Assembly (NCBI GenBank): GCA_002361955.1
Contig: DESK01000027.1
Location: 1 to 25,807 of the forward strand
DNA: 25,807 nucleotides
Direction of reading: 5' to 3'
From: Lachnospiraceae bacterium UBA3316
GTDB lineage: Bacteria > Bacillota > Clostridia > Lachnospirales > Lachnospiraceae
Positions 15,045 through 22,980 of this stretch are shown here, piece after piece. Positions within the stretch are counted from its first letter, which is position 1, and each line of letters opens with the position of its first letter. Under the pieces are notes generated by a model. That model saw only the letters and a list, made by a program, of their open reading frames with translations. It searched no databases and was not told the origin of the DNA. A program made the position numbers and the translations under genes.

Positions 15045-16417
15045 AGAAATATAATGAAAAGGAAGTAAAACGAATCTTAAAGCAGGACCTGACACTGCCC
15101 CAGGAGGTAGATGAGAAGGTTTACGAGGCCTATGGAAAACTCAGCGGCAAGACGTATCAGGCAGCAGGGCGTATTTCCTGCAGAAAATGGATCCTGGCAG
15201 GGACCGCGGCGGCCATGCTGGCAGCTTCCACCCTGGGCGTTATGGCGGCGGGGGGATTTTTCACGAAGGATGTGAAGGAGGAGGGCAAGACCTTGTTCTA
15301 TGATTTCGAGATCGATTATGAGCTGACGGCGGGGGAGGTGACCGCGGTTCCGAAGTATATCCCGGAAGGCTATACGGAGTACGAGGAAGGAAAATATGAT
15401 AAAGACGGGATGCACCAGAACGGCATCTCCATCTGTCCCGTAGACGCGGCCTGGCTGGACAGCGCGGAAGACATGCTGGCAACAGACCATTTGCTGGATA
15501 TGGAAACGACGACCCTGGATAACATGGAGGCCCATGTGCTGACCCTGGACTGGGACCAGGAGAGGGCAGGGAAGGGCTTTGACAAGAGGGTCTATCTCTT
15601 TAACCCGGAAGAGGGCTATGTGGTAGTCGTCTTCGGCGGCAACGACCTTCCGATGGAGGAGCTGAAAAAGGTGGCGGACAACCTCGATATCCAGGTGGAT
15701 CTCACCAAACCTCAGACGTACGTTTCCGAAGAGGAGAAGGACAAAGAGAGAGCCGCAGAAGAGGAATGGCAGAAGCGCCAGAAACAGACCAGAGAGGATG
15801 GCGTGTCCGCGGATCAGATGCACCGTCTGGGGGAAGCCTTCCGGACGGCGTTGGATGACGCGGTGGTCACGGTGGAGAGTGTGAAGCTGGTGGATTCTCT
15901 GGCAGGTTATGATACCGCCGATGTGGCAGATTATGAGGAGCTGTCCTACTGGCTGAACGAGGACGGCAGTTTGAAGGACTATGAGAGACTTACCAGCGAT
16001 TTTGACACGCAGGAAGAGCGCTCCAGGGAGAATGTGGGGCAGAAATTCCTGGAAGTAAAGGTAAAAGCGGAGAATCCGTCGGCAGAAACGATTGATTACT
16101 GGGCCGGGGCAGGCAAACTTGCCCGTCTGGTTAAACAGGCGGACGGAACATATGCGTACCCTGACGCCTCCTGGGAAGCTGTAGATACCTCCCACAGCCT
16201 GATCCAGTCGGCAGGCTATCCCGTATATTTTGATAAGGCATGCAATACGGGAGAAAACAGGAACCATTTCTTCTACCGTGAGCTTGCGCCGGGCGAAACC
16301 CTGGAGTACACCCTGCTGTATGTGGTGGATGAGGATATGGCGGACGAATTGTATTTAAATTATAATGTATCCGAGGAACTGGAGGATGATTCTTTTGTCG
16401 ATGTGAGTGTAAAGTAA
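15041..16417 (+). CDS. membrane-anchored anti-sigma-factor-like protein
   Basis: The start at 15041 overlaps the sigma factor stop codon (ATGA) and makes a 458-residue protein. A 48-residue cytoplasmic segment comes first, then one membrane helix (about 49-71), then a long extracellular part. The latter contains a DUF4367-like region (KYIPEGYTEYEEGKY through ELKKVADNL), a charged linker (EEEKDKERAAEEEWQKRQKQ) and a C-terminal beta-rich DUF4352/DUF5105-like domain (QKFLEVKVKAENPSAETIDY). This is the layout of anti-sigma proteins paired with SigV-like ECF factors in Clostridia. The short cytoplasmic segment lacks a recognisable zinc-binding anti-sigma motif, so binding to the sigma factor is inferred from coupling. 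It remains intact although its partner carries an amber codon. Confidence 0.75.
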   Translation: MKKYNEKEVKRILKQDLTLPQEVDEKVYEAYGKLSGKTYQAAGRISCRKWILAGTAAAMLAASTLGVMAAGGFFTKDVKEEGKTLFYDFEIDYELTAGEVTAVPKYIPEGYTEYEEGKYDKDGMHQNGISICPVDAAWLDSAEDMLATDHLLDMETTTLDNMEAHVLTLDWDQERAGKGFDKRVYLFNPEEGYVVVVFGGNDLPMEELKKVADNLDIQVDLTKPQTYVSEEEKDKERAAEEEWQKRQKQTREDGVSADQMHRLGEAFRTALDDAVVTVESVKLVDSLAGYDTADVADYEELSYWLNEDGSLKDYERLTSDFDTQEERSRENVGQKFLEVKVKAENPSAETIDYWAGAGKLARLVKQADGTYAYPDASWEAVDTSHSLIQSAGYPVYFDKACNTGENRNHFFYRELAPGETLEYTLLYVVDEDMADELYLNYNVSEELEDDSFVDVSVK

Positions 16418-16441
16418 AGAGGCTGCTGCAACTGTTCCGTT

Positions 16442-16511
16442 ATGAAACGATTAAGCCACAGACCGCCTGCTATCCGGGCGGCCTGTGGCTTAATTAATAG
16501 GTGCGTTTCAT
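16442..16511. terminator. nested inverted repeat between convergent genes, probable bidirectional terminator
   Basis: Outer arms ATGAAACG (16442-16449) and CGTTTCAT (16504-16511) enclose a strong inner stem (ATTAAGCCACAG at 16450-16461 with CTGTGGCTTAAT at 16483-16494), extended by CCGCC/GGCGG. It sits between the anti-sigma stop and the convergent HD-domain gene stop. T-runs are poor on both sides. Confidence 0.6.
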
Positions 16512-16519
16512 GGAGCCGG

Positions 16520-17119
16520 TCAGCGAAAGCTGTTTTCCACGACTCCGGGGAGCAGATCGTAAACAGGGCATTTTGTTTTCTTTTCAAAATACTCTTTGAG
16601 CTCCAGAACTTTTTTCCAGCGGGGAATCGTGGAATCGTGAAAACCGTAGCGCATCATCACGTCCACAAAACGCTTTTCCAGAAGGCAGAAGCCTGTGGGA
16701 AGAGCCAGGGAATCGCAAAGCTGCACCAGCCTGTCGTAATCGTCGTAGACGGCAGTTTTCACAAATCCTTCCATAAACCGGTAATCCTCCTCACTGATGT
16801 CAAAGACCCCGATAGAGGTGTGGATGTCTTGGATCATAAAGGCATGGGAGATACAGATCTGGGCCGCTTTTTCCCAGCCCCGTTCCATGCAGAAACGGTA
16901 TCCGTCGATCAGATGCTTTTCCTGGCTTACCCCCGCGTATCGCCCGATATCATGCAGCAGGCCCAGCAGGTAAGCCAGCTCTTCAGAGAGCTCCGGGCAG
17001 CGGGAAGCAATATTTTTACAGGCCATGGCCACATAACGAGAGTGTTCCGTCCAGGGGCCGGGATTTGATTTGCCGGCTTCCTCTAGGGCAAGGCTGGCAT
17101 TCGCAAGATTAAATTCCAT
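16520..17119 (-). CDS. HD-domain phosphohydrolase
   Basis: This 199-residue protein contains the HD metal-binding signature in order: His26 (WTEHSRYV), His56-Asp57 (LLHDIGRYAG), His92 (ISHAF) and Asp136 (LCDSLALP). HD proteins hydrolyse phosphate esters of nucleotides or related compounds using a bound metal; the substrate here is unknown. There is no regulatory domain or signal peptide, so it is a stand-alone cytoplasmic enzyme. The start at 17119 follows AAAGGAGG. It has a consensus promoter and is divergent from spoVAD, with no evident functional tie to its neighbours. Confidence 0.85.
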   Translation of the reverse strand: MEFNLANASLALEEAGKSNPGPWTEHSRYVAMACKNIASRCPELSEELAYLLGLLHDIGRYAGVSQEKHLIDGYRFCMERGWEKAAQICISHAFMIQDIHTSIGVFDISEEDYRFMEGFVKTAVYDDYDRLVQLCDSLALPTGFCLLEKRFVDVMMRYGFHDSTIPRWKKVLELKEYFEKKTKCPVYDLLPGVVENSFR

Positions 17120-17189
17120 AGGCGCCTCCTTTACAAATATGGTTCAGCTGAAGTTTTTCCGCAGATCATCGTTTCCTTACTTATTCAAT

Positions 17190-17218
17190 ATCATAGCATA
17201 AGTTTGCCACTCTTACAA
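17190..17218 (-). promoter_or_regulatory. sigma-A-type promoter of the HD-domain gene
   Basis: On the minus strand, TTGTAA (17213-17218), a 17-base spacer and TATGAT (17190-17195), 71 bases ahead of the start. Confidence 0.6.
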
Positions 17219-17318
17219 GGAATCGGCAGTCCTGGTATTTTTTGCGCCCTTTGGGGGCAGAATGATATTGTTCATTTTTACGTAGTTATTTAATTATCGT
17301 TTGGAAAGGCGGGATCAT

Positions 17319-18329
17319 ATGCATCATACGGTGGGAAAGCAGAGTATACAGTTTTCGGCAGCGCCCCACATCGTAAGCGCGGCTTCTGTGGCGGGAAAAA
17401 AGGAAGGGGAAGGGCCTCTGGGGGAGAAATTTGACCTGGTGTGTGAGAATCCTATGTTTGGGGAGGATTCCTGGGAAAAGGCGGAGAGTACGCTGCAAAA
17501 GGAAGCGCTCCAGACGGCTCTCGGCAAAGCAAAGCTGCTGCCGTCGGAGATCCGCTATCTTTTTGGCGGGGACCTTCTGGGGCAGCTGATTGCCACCTCC
17601 TTTGGGGTGGCGGATATGAACATTCCCATGTTCGGCCTTTACGGGGCCTGTTCTACCTGCGGGGAATCTCTGGCCCTGGCAGCTATGGCGGTGAGCGCAG
17701 GCTATGCGGACTATGCCGCGGCAATTACCTCCAGCCATTTTGCCAGCGCGGAGAAGCAGTTTCGCTTTCCGCTGGATTATGGAAACCAGAGGCCCCTGGC
17801 AGCTACCTGGACGGTGACGGGAAGCGGCGCCTTCATCCTCGCCGGGAAAGGAGGCCGCGCCAGGATCACGGGCGTTACGCCGGGAAAGGTGGTGGACTAC
17901 GGCGTAAAGGATTCTATGAATATGGGGGCCTGTATGGCTCCGGCGGCCTGCGATACCATCTACCAGAACCTGATGGATTTTAACCGGCAGCCGGAGGATT
18001 ACGATAAGATCATCACCGGGGATCTGGGGTATGTGGGACAGAGAATCGTGATCGATCTCCTGAAGGAGAAGGGTTTTGATATCAGCGGCGTGCACATGGA
18101 CTGCGGAATTGAGATTTACGACCAGGAGACACAGGATACCCACGCGGGAGGCAGCGGCTGCGGCTGCTCGGCCGTGACCTTGGCCGCCCACATCCTTCCG
18201 GAGATTGAAAAGGGAAGTTGGAAACGTGTTCTTTTTGTCCCCACAGGGGCGCTGCTGTCCACAGTCAGTTTTAACGAGGGGCGGAGCGTGCCTGGAATCG
18301 CCCATGGCGTAGTCATCGAGCATTGCTGA
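17319..18329 (+). CDS. spoVAD: stage V sporulation protein AD
   Basis: SpoVAD is a thiolase-fold protein that binds dipicolinic acid and, with the other SpoVA proteins, moves it across the inner forespore membrane. The 336-residue length and the motifs fit: FGGDLLGQLIATSFG, GLYGACSTCGESLALAA, AITSSHFASAEKQFRFPL, ATWTVTGSGAFIL and HAGGSGCGCSAVT. The start at 17319 is chosen because an AGGCGGG ribosome binding site precedes it; a TTG at 17301 is in frame but poorly placed. spoVAE follows after 14 bases. The usual upstream partner spoVAC is absent, and a divergent HD gene lies there instead. Forespore (sigma-G) control is expected from the family, but I could not identify a convincing sigma-G promoter. 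Confidence 0.92.
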   Translation: MHHTVGKQSIQFSAAPHIVSAASVAGKKEGEGPLGEKFDLVCENPMFGEDSWEKAESTLQKEALQTALGKAKLLPSEIRYLFGGDLLGQLIATSFGVADMNIPMFGLYGACSTCGESLALAAMAVSAGYADYAAAITSSHFASAEKQFRFPLDYGNQRPLAATWTVTGSGAFILAGKGGRARITGVTPGKVVDYGVKDSMNMGACMAPAACDTIYQNLMDFNRQPEDYDKIITGDLGYVGQRIVIDLLKEKGFDISGVHMDCGIEIYDQETQDTHAGGSGCGCSAVTLAAHILPEIEKGSWKRVLFVPTGALLSTVSFNEGRSVPGIAHGVVIEHC

Positions 18330-18343
18330 AGGAGGAAAAGGAA

Positions 18344-18700
18344 ATGGATTATATCTGGGCATTTTTAGTGGGCGGAGCCATCTGCGCCCTGGTACAGGTT
18401 TTGATGGAAAAGACAAAGCTGATGCCGGGAAGGATCATGGTGATCCTGGTGTGTGCCGGCGCGGTCCTGGGAGCTTTGGGGCTTTATGAGCCCTTTCGCG
18501 AATTCGCGGGGGCAGGAGCCAGTGTTCCCCTCCTGGGCTTCGGAAACACTCTGTGGAAGGGTGTGAAGGAGGCTGTGGATAAGGAAGGATTTATGGGGAT
18601 CTATATGGGCGGATTTACGGCCAGCGCCGTGGGCATCTCGGCTGCGCTGGTATTTGGCTACCTGGCCAGCCTGATCTTCCAGCCGAAGATGAAAGAGTAG
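18344..18700 (+). CDS. spoVAE: stage V sporulation protein AE
   Basis: The start at 18344 follows AAGGAGGA 13 bases upstream, giving a 118-residue protein with three to four membrane segments. Characteristic parts are AFLVGGAICALVQVLMEKTKL, PGRIMVILVCAGAVLGALGL and GFMGIYMGGFTASAVGISAA. The family forms part of the SpoVA channel for dipicolinic acid in the inner spore membrane. It is in one unit with spoVAD (14-base gap). The gene is complete and of normal length. Confidence 0.92.
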   Translation: MDYIWAFLVGGAICALVQVLMEKTKLMPGRIMVILVCAGAVLGALGLYEPFREFAGAGASVPLLGFGNTLWKGVKEAVDKEGFMGIYMGGFTASAVGISAALVFGYLASLIFQPKMKE

Positions 18701-18721
18701 GCGAAAGCCCGGCGGAATCTG

Positions 18722-18750
18722 TTGTGCGCAGACAGGGGAAGGGGTATACT
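18722..18750 (+). promoter_or_regulatory. sigma-A-type promoter of the Nif11-like gene
   Basis: TTGTGC (18722-18727), a 17-base spacer and TATACT (18745-18750), 57 bases ahead of the start at 18808. Confidence 0.5.
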
Positions 18751-18807
18751 GTAAGACAGAAAAAATGCCCCGGTGAGGGCGGACAGTACAGAACAGGGAG
18801 GAAGACG

Positions 18808-19107
18808 ATGAGAAGCATAGCAGAACTTTTAGATGAATTGCAGACAAAGGCTCAGAGGGATCAGAAGATCCGGGACATCCTGCTGGCTACAAGGGAGGAG
18901 CGGGAGCCTCTGACAGCCTTTTGCAGGGCCTGCCGCAGCCTGGGATATGAGATCTATCCCATGGAGCTGATCGGGGCGGGGGAGGAGTTTCACGCCAGCA
19001 TGAAACGCAGCACCAACGGCGGCGGAGAGAATTCCCCGATGCTTGAGGGAGAGGATGATTTTTACGAGATGTTTTTCGCAGTGATCACAAACGAAGAAAA
19101 GGCTTGA
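18808..19107 (+). CDS. small Nif11-like protein of unknown function
   Basis: This 99-residue protein starts after a GGGAGGAAG ribosome binding site. Residues 1-50 follow the Nif11 leader pattern by eye: a Ser-initiated helix (SIAELLDELQTKAQRDQKIR), then a second helix with REPLTAFCRACRSLGYEI and the closing PMEL. Nif11-type domains occur as leaders of ribosomally made, modified peptides but also in unrelated small proteins. The rest (RSTNGGGENSPMLEGEDDF) contains a GGG that could suggest a double-glycine site, but the tail lacks the Cys, Ser or Thr richness of a typical core, and no modifying enzyme or peptidase gene lies in the window. I treat it as a hypothetical protein. Its stop codon lies inside the following terminator stem. 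Confidence 0.65.
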   Translation: MRSIAELLDELQTKAQRDQKIRDILLATREEREPLTAFCRACRSLGYEIYPMELIGAGEEFHASMKRSTNGGGENSPMLEGEDDFYEMFFAVITNEEKA

Positions 19108-19133
19108 CAAATTTTCGTCAAGCCTTTTCTTTT
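19097..19133. terminator. bidirectional intrinsic terminator
   Basis: A perfect 12-bp stem (AAAAGGCTTGAC at 19097-19108, GTCAAGCCTTTT at 19117-19128) is followed by a T-rich tract on the plus strand and mirrored by an A-rich tract for the minus strand. It serves the Nif11-like gene, whose TGA is within the stem, and the convergent MATE gene. Confidence 0.85.
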
Positions 19134-20532
19134 ATCCCAGTTTTTCAAGGGCTTCCCGGGACAGCATCTTCTTTTTCTTAAGAAGGAAGAGGACGCCCGC
19201 CGTGGAGGCGGAGACCATATCGGAAATGGGTTCCGCGTAGTAAATGCCCATGACGCTTCCTGTGGCGGCGGGCAGGATGAGGGCCAGGGGGATCAGCAGG
19301 AATACCTTGCGCAGCAGGGCGATAAACAGAGAAACCTTGGCCTGGCCCAGCCCCAAAAAGGTGGTCTGGCAGGCCATCTGCAGCCCGAAGATCCAGATAC
19401 CGCCCATAAAGATAGGCATCACCCGCCTCACCAGATCGATCAGATCCTGCTTATTCGTAAAGATAGCTGCGAACAGACCGGGGAATCGGGTGGTCAGAAG
19501 GCAGGCCAGACAGGTGGTGGTAAAGGTGACGGCAAGCATCAGCCGATACGTCTTTTTCACCCGGTCAAATTTTCCGGCGCCGAAGTTGTAGCTGATCAAA
19601 GGCTGGATCCCCTGGGTGAATCCGTTGACAGGAATGACGATGAGCTGCATCACACTCTGCAGGATCGTCATAGAACCTACATACAGATCCCCGCCGTATG
19701 TCTGCAGGCCGCTGTTTAATACGATGCTGATGGCGCTCTCGGTAGCCTGCATGATAAAGGGGGAAATACCGAGGGCTGCTACACTGCAGATCAGCGCCAT
19801 ATCCGGCTTCAGGTTTTTGCGCCGGATCTTAAAGGCAGATTTTGGCGAGCACAAAAAGCGGACAACCCAGATGGCGCTGACAGCCTGGGACAGAATCGTG
19901 GCCAGGGCTGCGCCGCGGACGCCCATGTGAAAGACAAAAATAAAAATCGGATCCAGAGCGATATTGATCCCGGCGCCGATCAGTACGGAAAGCATGGCGG
20001 TCGTGGACCGTCCCTGGGAAGAGATGAACATATTCAGCCCCAGGGTGAACTGGACGAACAGGGTTCCCAGAAGATAGATGGTCAGGTACTGGTTGGCATA
20101 GGAGATTGTGTTGTCGCTGGCCCCGAACATATAGAGCAGGGGCGTTTTGAAGGCCATGAAAAATGCAGTCAGCACCACGGAAAAGAAGAGAAGCATGGTC
20201 ACGCAGTTCCCCAGGATGCGCTCTGCCTTTTCCCGGTTGCCCTTTCCCAGCTGGATGGAGGCCAGGGGCGCCCCGCCGGCTCCCGCGAATACGCAGAAGG
20301 CGGAGATCAGCGTGATGATGGGAAAGGTAAGTCCCACGCCGGTCAGGGCCAGGTCTCCCACCTCCGGGATATGGCCGATGTACATACGGTCTACGATATT
20401 GTATAGCGCGTTGATCAGCTGCGCGATGACAGCGGGAACGGCAAGGCGGATGATAAGCTTTGGAATTGGTTCCGTGCCAAGCCGTTCCTCCCCGTGGGAA
20501 GCATCGGCTTTTTCGTTAACGTTTCTTTTCAT
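19132..20532 (-). CDS. MATE-family efflux transporter
   Basis: This 466-residue, twelve-segment membrane protein has MATE features: LAVPAVIAQLINALYNIVDRM near the start, VFAGAGGAPLASIQLGKGNR, and the second-half repeat VIPVNGFTQGIQPLISYNFG. MATE proteins export cationic drugs or metabolites in exchange for Na+ or H+. The closest pattern is the Firmicute MepA/NorM-like group; the substrate cannot be read. The start at 20532 follows a TAAGGAGGA ribosome binding site. A good promoter and a 25-bp copy of the repeat end lie in its leader. It is divergent from the acetyltransferase-pot genes. Confidence 0.9.
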   Translation of the reverse strand: MKRNVNEKADASHGEERLGTEPIPKLIIRLAVPAVIAQLINALYNIVDRMYIGHIPEVGDLALTGVGLTFPIITLISAFCVFAGAGGAPLASIQLGKGNREKAERILGNCVTMLLFFSVVLTAFFMAFKTPLLYMFGASDNTISYANQYLTIYLLGTLFVQFTLGLNMFISSQGRSTTAMLSVLIGAGINIALDPIFIFVFHMGVRGAALATILSQAVSAIWVVRFLCSPKSAFKIRRKNLKPDMALICSVAALGISPFIMQATESAISIVLNSGLQTYGGDLYVGSMTILQSVMQLIVIPVNGFTQGIQPLISYNFGAGKFDRVKKTYRLMLAVTFTTTCLACLLTTRFPGLFAAIFTNKQDLIDLVRRVMPIFMGGIWIFGLQMACQTTFLGLGQAKVSLFIALLRKVFLLIPLALILPAATGSVMGIYYAEPISDMVSASTAGVLFLLKKKKMLSREALEKLG

Positions 20533-20608
20533 AATGTTCCTCCTTAAATTTAAAAGCTTCCTTTAAAAAGGTGACAGTTCAGATCCCTTTCCTGCCAATA
20601 AAAGCATA

Positions 20609-20633
20609 TTACTGTGCCCTTCGTTTACAGTAA
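20609..20633. repeat. 25-bp solo end of the 131-bp repeat
   Basis: TTACTGT (20609-20615) and ACAGTAA (20627-20633) bracket CCCTTCGTTT. The unit matches the first 25 bases of copy 1 (11582-11606) with two differences. It sits five bases downstream of the -10 box of the MATE promoter. Confidence 0.75.
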
Positions 20634-20637
20634 GAAA

Positions 20638-20666
20638 ATCATACGATATTGGGACGACAAAGTCAA
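20638..20666 (-). promoter_or_regulatory. sigma-A-type promoter of the MATE gene
   Basis: On the minus strand, TTGACT (20661-20666), a 17-base spacer and TATGAT (20638-20643). The initiation site would fall in or next to the 25-bp repeat unit. Confidence 0.65.
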
Positions 20667-20673
20667 CTGAGTG

Positions 20674-20702
20674 TTGCGTCCGCGGCTGCTTCATGATATG
20701 AT
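20674..20702 (+). promoter_or_regulatory. possible promoter of the acetyltransferase-pot operon
   Basis: TTGCGT (20674-20679), a 17-base spacer and TATGAT (20697-20702) lie 72 bases ahead of the start at 20774. The -35 is poor. It is back to back with the MATE promoter, 7 bases between the two -35 boxes. Confidence 0.45.
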
Positions 20703-20773
20703 TCGTTGTAACGGTTTAGATGCCGGAACTACTATGCGATATGTCTGGGAGAAGGAAAAGGAGCGGATAGACA

Positions 20774-21379
20774 ATGAGCGAAATGAAGGATAAGCTGCAT
20801 ACCGGGGAATTGTACCTTCCGGGGGATCAGGAGATCATGAAGGAACAGGTCGTTTACCAGGATCTGCTGTATGAATATAATCTGACAAAGCCTTCTGAGA
20901 CGGAAAAGAGGGAAAAGCTGCTGAAGGAAATGCTGGCGGAATGTGGGGAGGGCGTGTATATCGAAGCGCCGTTCTATGCGAATTTTGGCGGCCATCACTG
21001 CCATTTTGGGAAAATGGTTTATGCCAATTACCATTTGACCTGTGTGGATGACACCCATATTTATGTGGGGGACTATACAATGTTCGGTCCAAATGTGACG
21101 GTGGCTACTGCCGCCCATCCCATTCTTCCGGAGCTTCGGGAGCAGGTGTACCAGTACAACCTGCCGGTACATATTGGACGGAACTGCTGGATTGGTGCAG
21201 GCGCAGTGATCCTGCCCGGGGTGACCATCGGAGACAATACGGTGATCGGCGCCGGGAGCGTAGTCACGAAAGACATTCCCGCCAACGTGGTAGCCGTAGG
21301 AAACCCCTGCCGTGTGCTTCGGGAGATCGGGGAGCGCGACAGAGAGTATTATTATAAGGACAGGCGAGTGCCATTTTAA
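20774..21379 (+). CDS. maltose/galactoside-type O-acetyltransferase
   Basis: This 201-residue protein has the sugar O-acetyltransferase layout: an N-terminal helical Mac domain (MKDKLHTGELYLPGDQEIMK, then RELLYEYN-like LLYEYNLTKPSE) and a left-handed beta-helix of hexapeptide repeats. The repeats include GGHHCHFGKMVYANYH, the catalytic-His region TAAHPILPELRE, and WIGAGAVILPGVTIGDNTVI. These enzymes move acetyl groups from acetyl-CoA to maltose, glucose or galactosides. It is complete and preceded by AAAAGGAG. potA begins 23 bases later on the same strand, so the genes may share a transcript, although a functional link to polyamine uptake is not evident. Confidence 0.88.
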   Translation: MSEMKDKLHTGELYLPGDQEIMKEQVVYQDLLYEYNLTKPSETEKREKLLKEMLAECGEGVYIEAPFYANFGGHHCHFGKMVYANYHLTCVDDTHIYVGDYTMFGPNVTVATAAHPILPELREQVYQYNLPVHIGRNCWIGAGAVILPGVTIGDNTVIGAGSVVTKDIPANVVAVGNPCRVLREIGERDREYYYKDRRVPF

Positions 21380-21402
21380 GTCGATACGATAAGGAGGCGT
21401 TT

Positions 21403-22980
21403 ATGGAAAGAAAAAAGTTGATCGAGTTCCGCAATATTGTGAAAAACTTTGACGGGCAGATCGTGTTGAAGGGCGTCAATCTGGATATTTATGAGAAGGA
21501 ATTTGTGACTCTCCTTGGCCCCAGCGGGTGCGGGAAGACAACCCTTCTGCGTATTCTGGGAGGTTTTCTGGAGGCAGATGAGGGAAAGGTGATTTTTGAC
21601 AGTGAAGAGATCAGCGAAAAACCGCCCTATGAGAGGGAGCTGAATACCGTCTTTCAGAAGTACGCGCTCTTTCCCCATCTGAGCGTATATGAAAATATCG
21701 CCTTCGGGCTGAAGATCAAAAAGCTGGGCAAGGACGTCATAGAGCAGAAGGTTATGAAAATGCTGAAGCTGATCGGCCTGGAGGGCTACGAAAATAAAAA
21801 CACTACGCTCCTGTCAGGCGGGCAGCAGCAGAGGGTGGCCATTGCCAGGGCCCTGGTGAACGAGCCGAAGGTCCTGCTGCTGGACGAGCCCCTGGCGGCT
21901 CTCGACTTAAAGCTTCGAAAAGAGATGCAGTATGAGCTGAAACGGATCCAGCAGGAGGTAGGCATCACCTTTATTTTTGTGACCCATGACCAGGAAGAGG
22001 CGCTGACCATGTCGGACAAGATCGTGGTTATGAAAAACGGGGAGATCCAGCAGGTGGGCACCCCCCAGGAGATATACAATGAGCCTGCCAACCGCTATGT
22101 GGCCAATTTCATCGGCGAGAGCAATATTATTCCCGGCGTGATGCTGGAGGATTACAAGGTGCGTTTCGATGACCATACCTTTGACTGTGTGGACTTTGGC
22201 TTCAAGGAAAATGAAAATGTGGATGTGGTGATCCGGCCGGAGGATATTGACATCGTGGATGTGAAGGACGGAAAGCTTACGGGAGAGGTTATGAGCGTCC
22301 TCTTTAAGGGCGTTCACTATGAGATCATGGTGGAGACGGTTCCCGGAACCCAGGTGTCGGTCAATATGCACGTCACAAGGAACCAGGATGTGACAAGCGA
22401 GGACGGGAAGGAGAAGATCAGCGCCACGAACTTCTATGTGGACCTGGAGGATGTAAAGTCCCTGGATGACAAGGAAGTGGTGGCCCGTTCCAATGCCCAG
22501 GCATGGAACCCGGAGACAGACGATTATATCTCCATTTCCAGGATCGAGTACGATGTGCCGGAGGAGGAAGGACAGTATCCGGTAAGATTTTCCACGGCGG
22601 GGGGCACAAGCATTGAGCGGATGATCTTTGTGGTCAATCAGCCCTTCGTAAAAAATGAGAAGGCGAACGAGGCTGTCATGGCCTTCAATTTCCAGACCAC
22701 GGTGGATGAGATCAAGGAGTCCCAGGCCCTGGATACGGATATCAAGACCTGGGCCAATGCCCAGGGCTGGAAGCTGAGCGATGAGAACCAGAGCGTGGAT
22801 ATCAGTGTGGACTACGAGTTTGATCCTGAGAACGTGACGGAAGGCGTTTACCGGATTACCTTCTCTACCATGGGAAGGGAGCTGAAAATACATACGACGG
22901 ATTATTCCGAGGAGGGACAGGAGGTGGGCCTTACCTTCTTCCCGGAGGATATTCATGTCATGTCAAGGATGGTATTTTAG
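21403..22980 (+). CDS. potA: spermidine/putrescine ABC transporter ATPase with inserted beta-rich domains
   Basis: Residues 1-235 are a normal ABC ATPase: Walker A GPSGCGKTT (39-47), Q-loop Gln85, signature LSGGQQQRVAIARA (137-150), Walker B LLLDEP (158-163) and switch His195. A TOBE-type region starts at about 235 (IRPEDIDI near 277, GEVMSVLFKGVHYEI near 294). Instead of ending near residue 350 as PotA usually does, it is interrupted from about 326 by roughly 170 residues in two similar beta-rich units (residues 342-412 and 422-493). The TOBE closing segment (IHTTDYSEEGQEVGLTFF, then PEDIHVM) follows at 496-520. The inserted units resemble the Ig-like repeats of Gram-positive surface proteins. 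The frame is intact and potB starts directly after the stop, so it is not an annotation artefact. The ATPase drives polyamine import with PotB and PotCD. Confidence 0.9.
   Translation: MERKKLIEFRNIVKNFDGQIVLKGVNLDIYEKEFVTLLGPSGCGKTTLLRILGGFLEADEGKVIFDSEEISEKPPYERELNTVFQKYALFPHLSVYENIAFGLKIKKLGKDVIEQKVMKMLKLIGLEGYENKNTTLLSGGQQQRVAIARALVNEPKVLLLDEPLAALDLKLRKEMQYELKRIQQEVGITFIFVTHDQEEALTMSDKIVVMKNGEIQQVGTPQEIYNEPANRYVANFIGESNIIPGVMLEDYKVRFDDHTFDCVDFGFKENENVDVVIRPEDIDIVDVKDGKLTGEVMSVLFKGVHYEIMVETVPGTQVSVNMHVTRNQDVTSEDGKEKISATNFYVDLEDVKSLDDKEVVARSNAQAWNPETDDYISISRIEYDVPEEEGQYPVRFSTAGGTSIERMIFVVNQPFVKNEKANEAVMAFNFQTTVDEIKESQALDTDIKTWANAQGWKLSDENQSVDISVDYEFDPENVTEGVYRITFSTMGRELKIHTTDYSEEGQEVGLTFFPEDIHVMSRMVF

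Noticed and set aside
17230..17300. Sigma-G or sigma-F promoter upstream of spoVAD
   Set aside because: GTATT followed 18 bases later by CAGAATGA is a partial match only; too weak to list.
15077..17527. Long open frames antisense to the anti-sigma gene and to spoVAD
   Set aside because: They lack ribosome binding sites and family motifs, have Cys/Arg/His/Pro-rich shadow composition, and overlap genes with clear homology.
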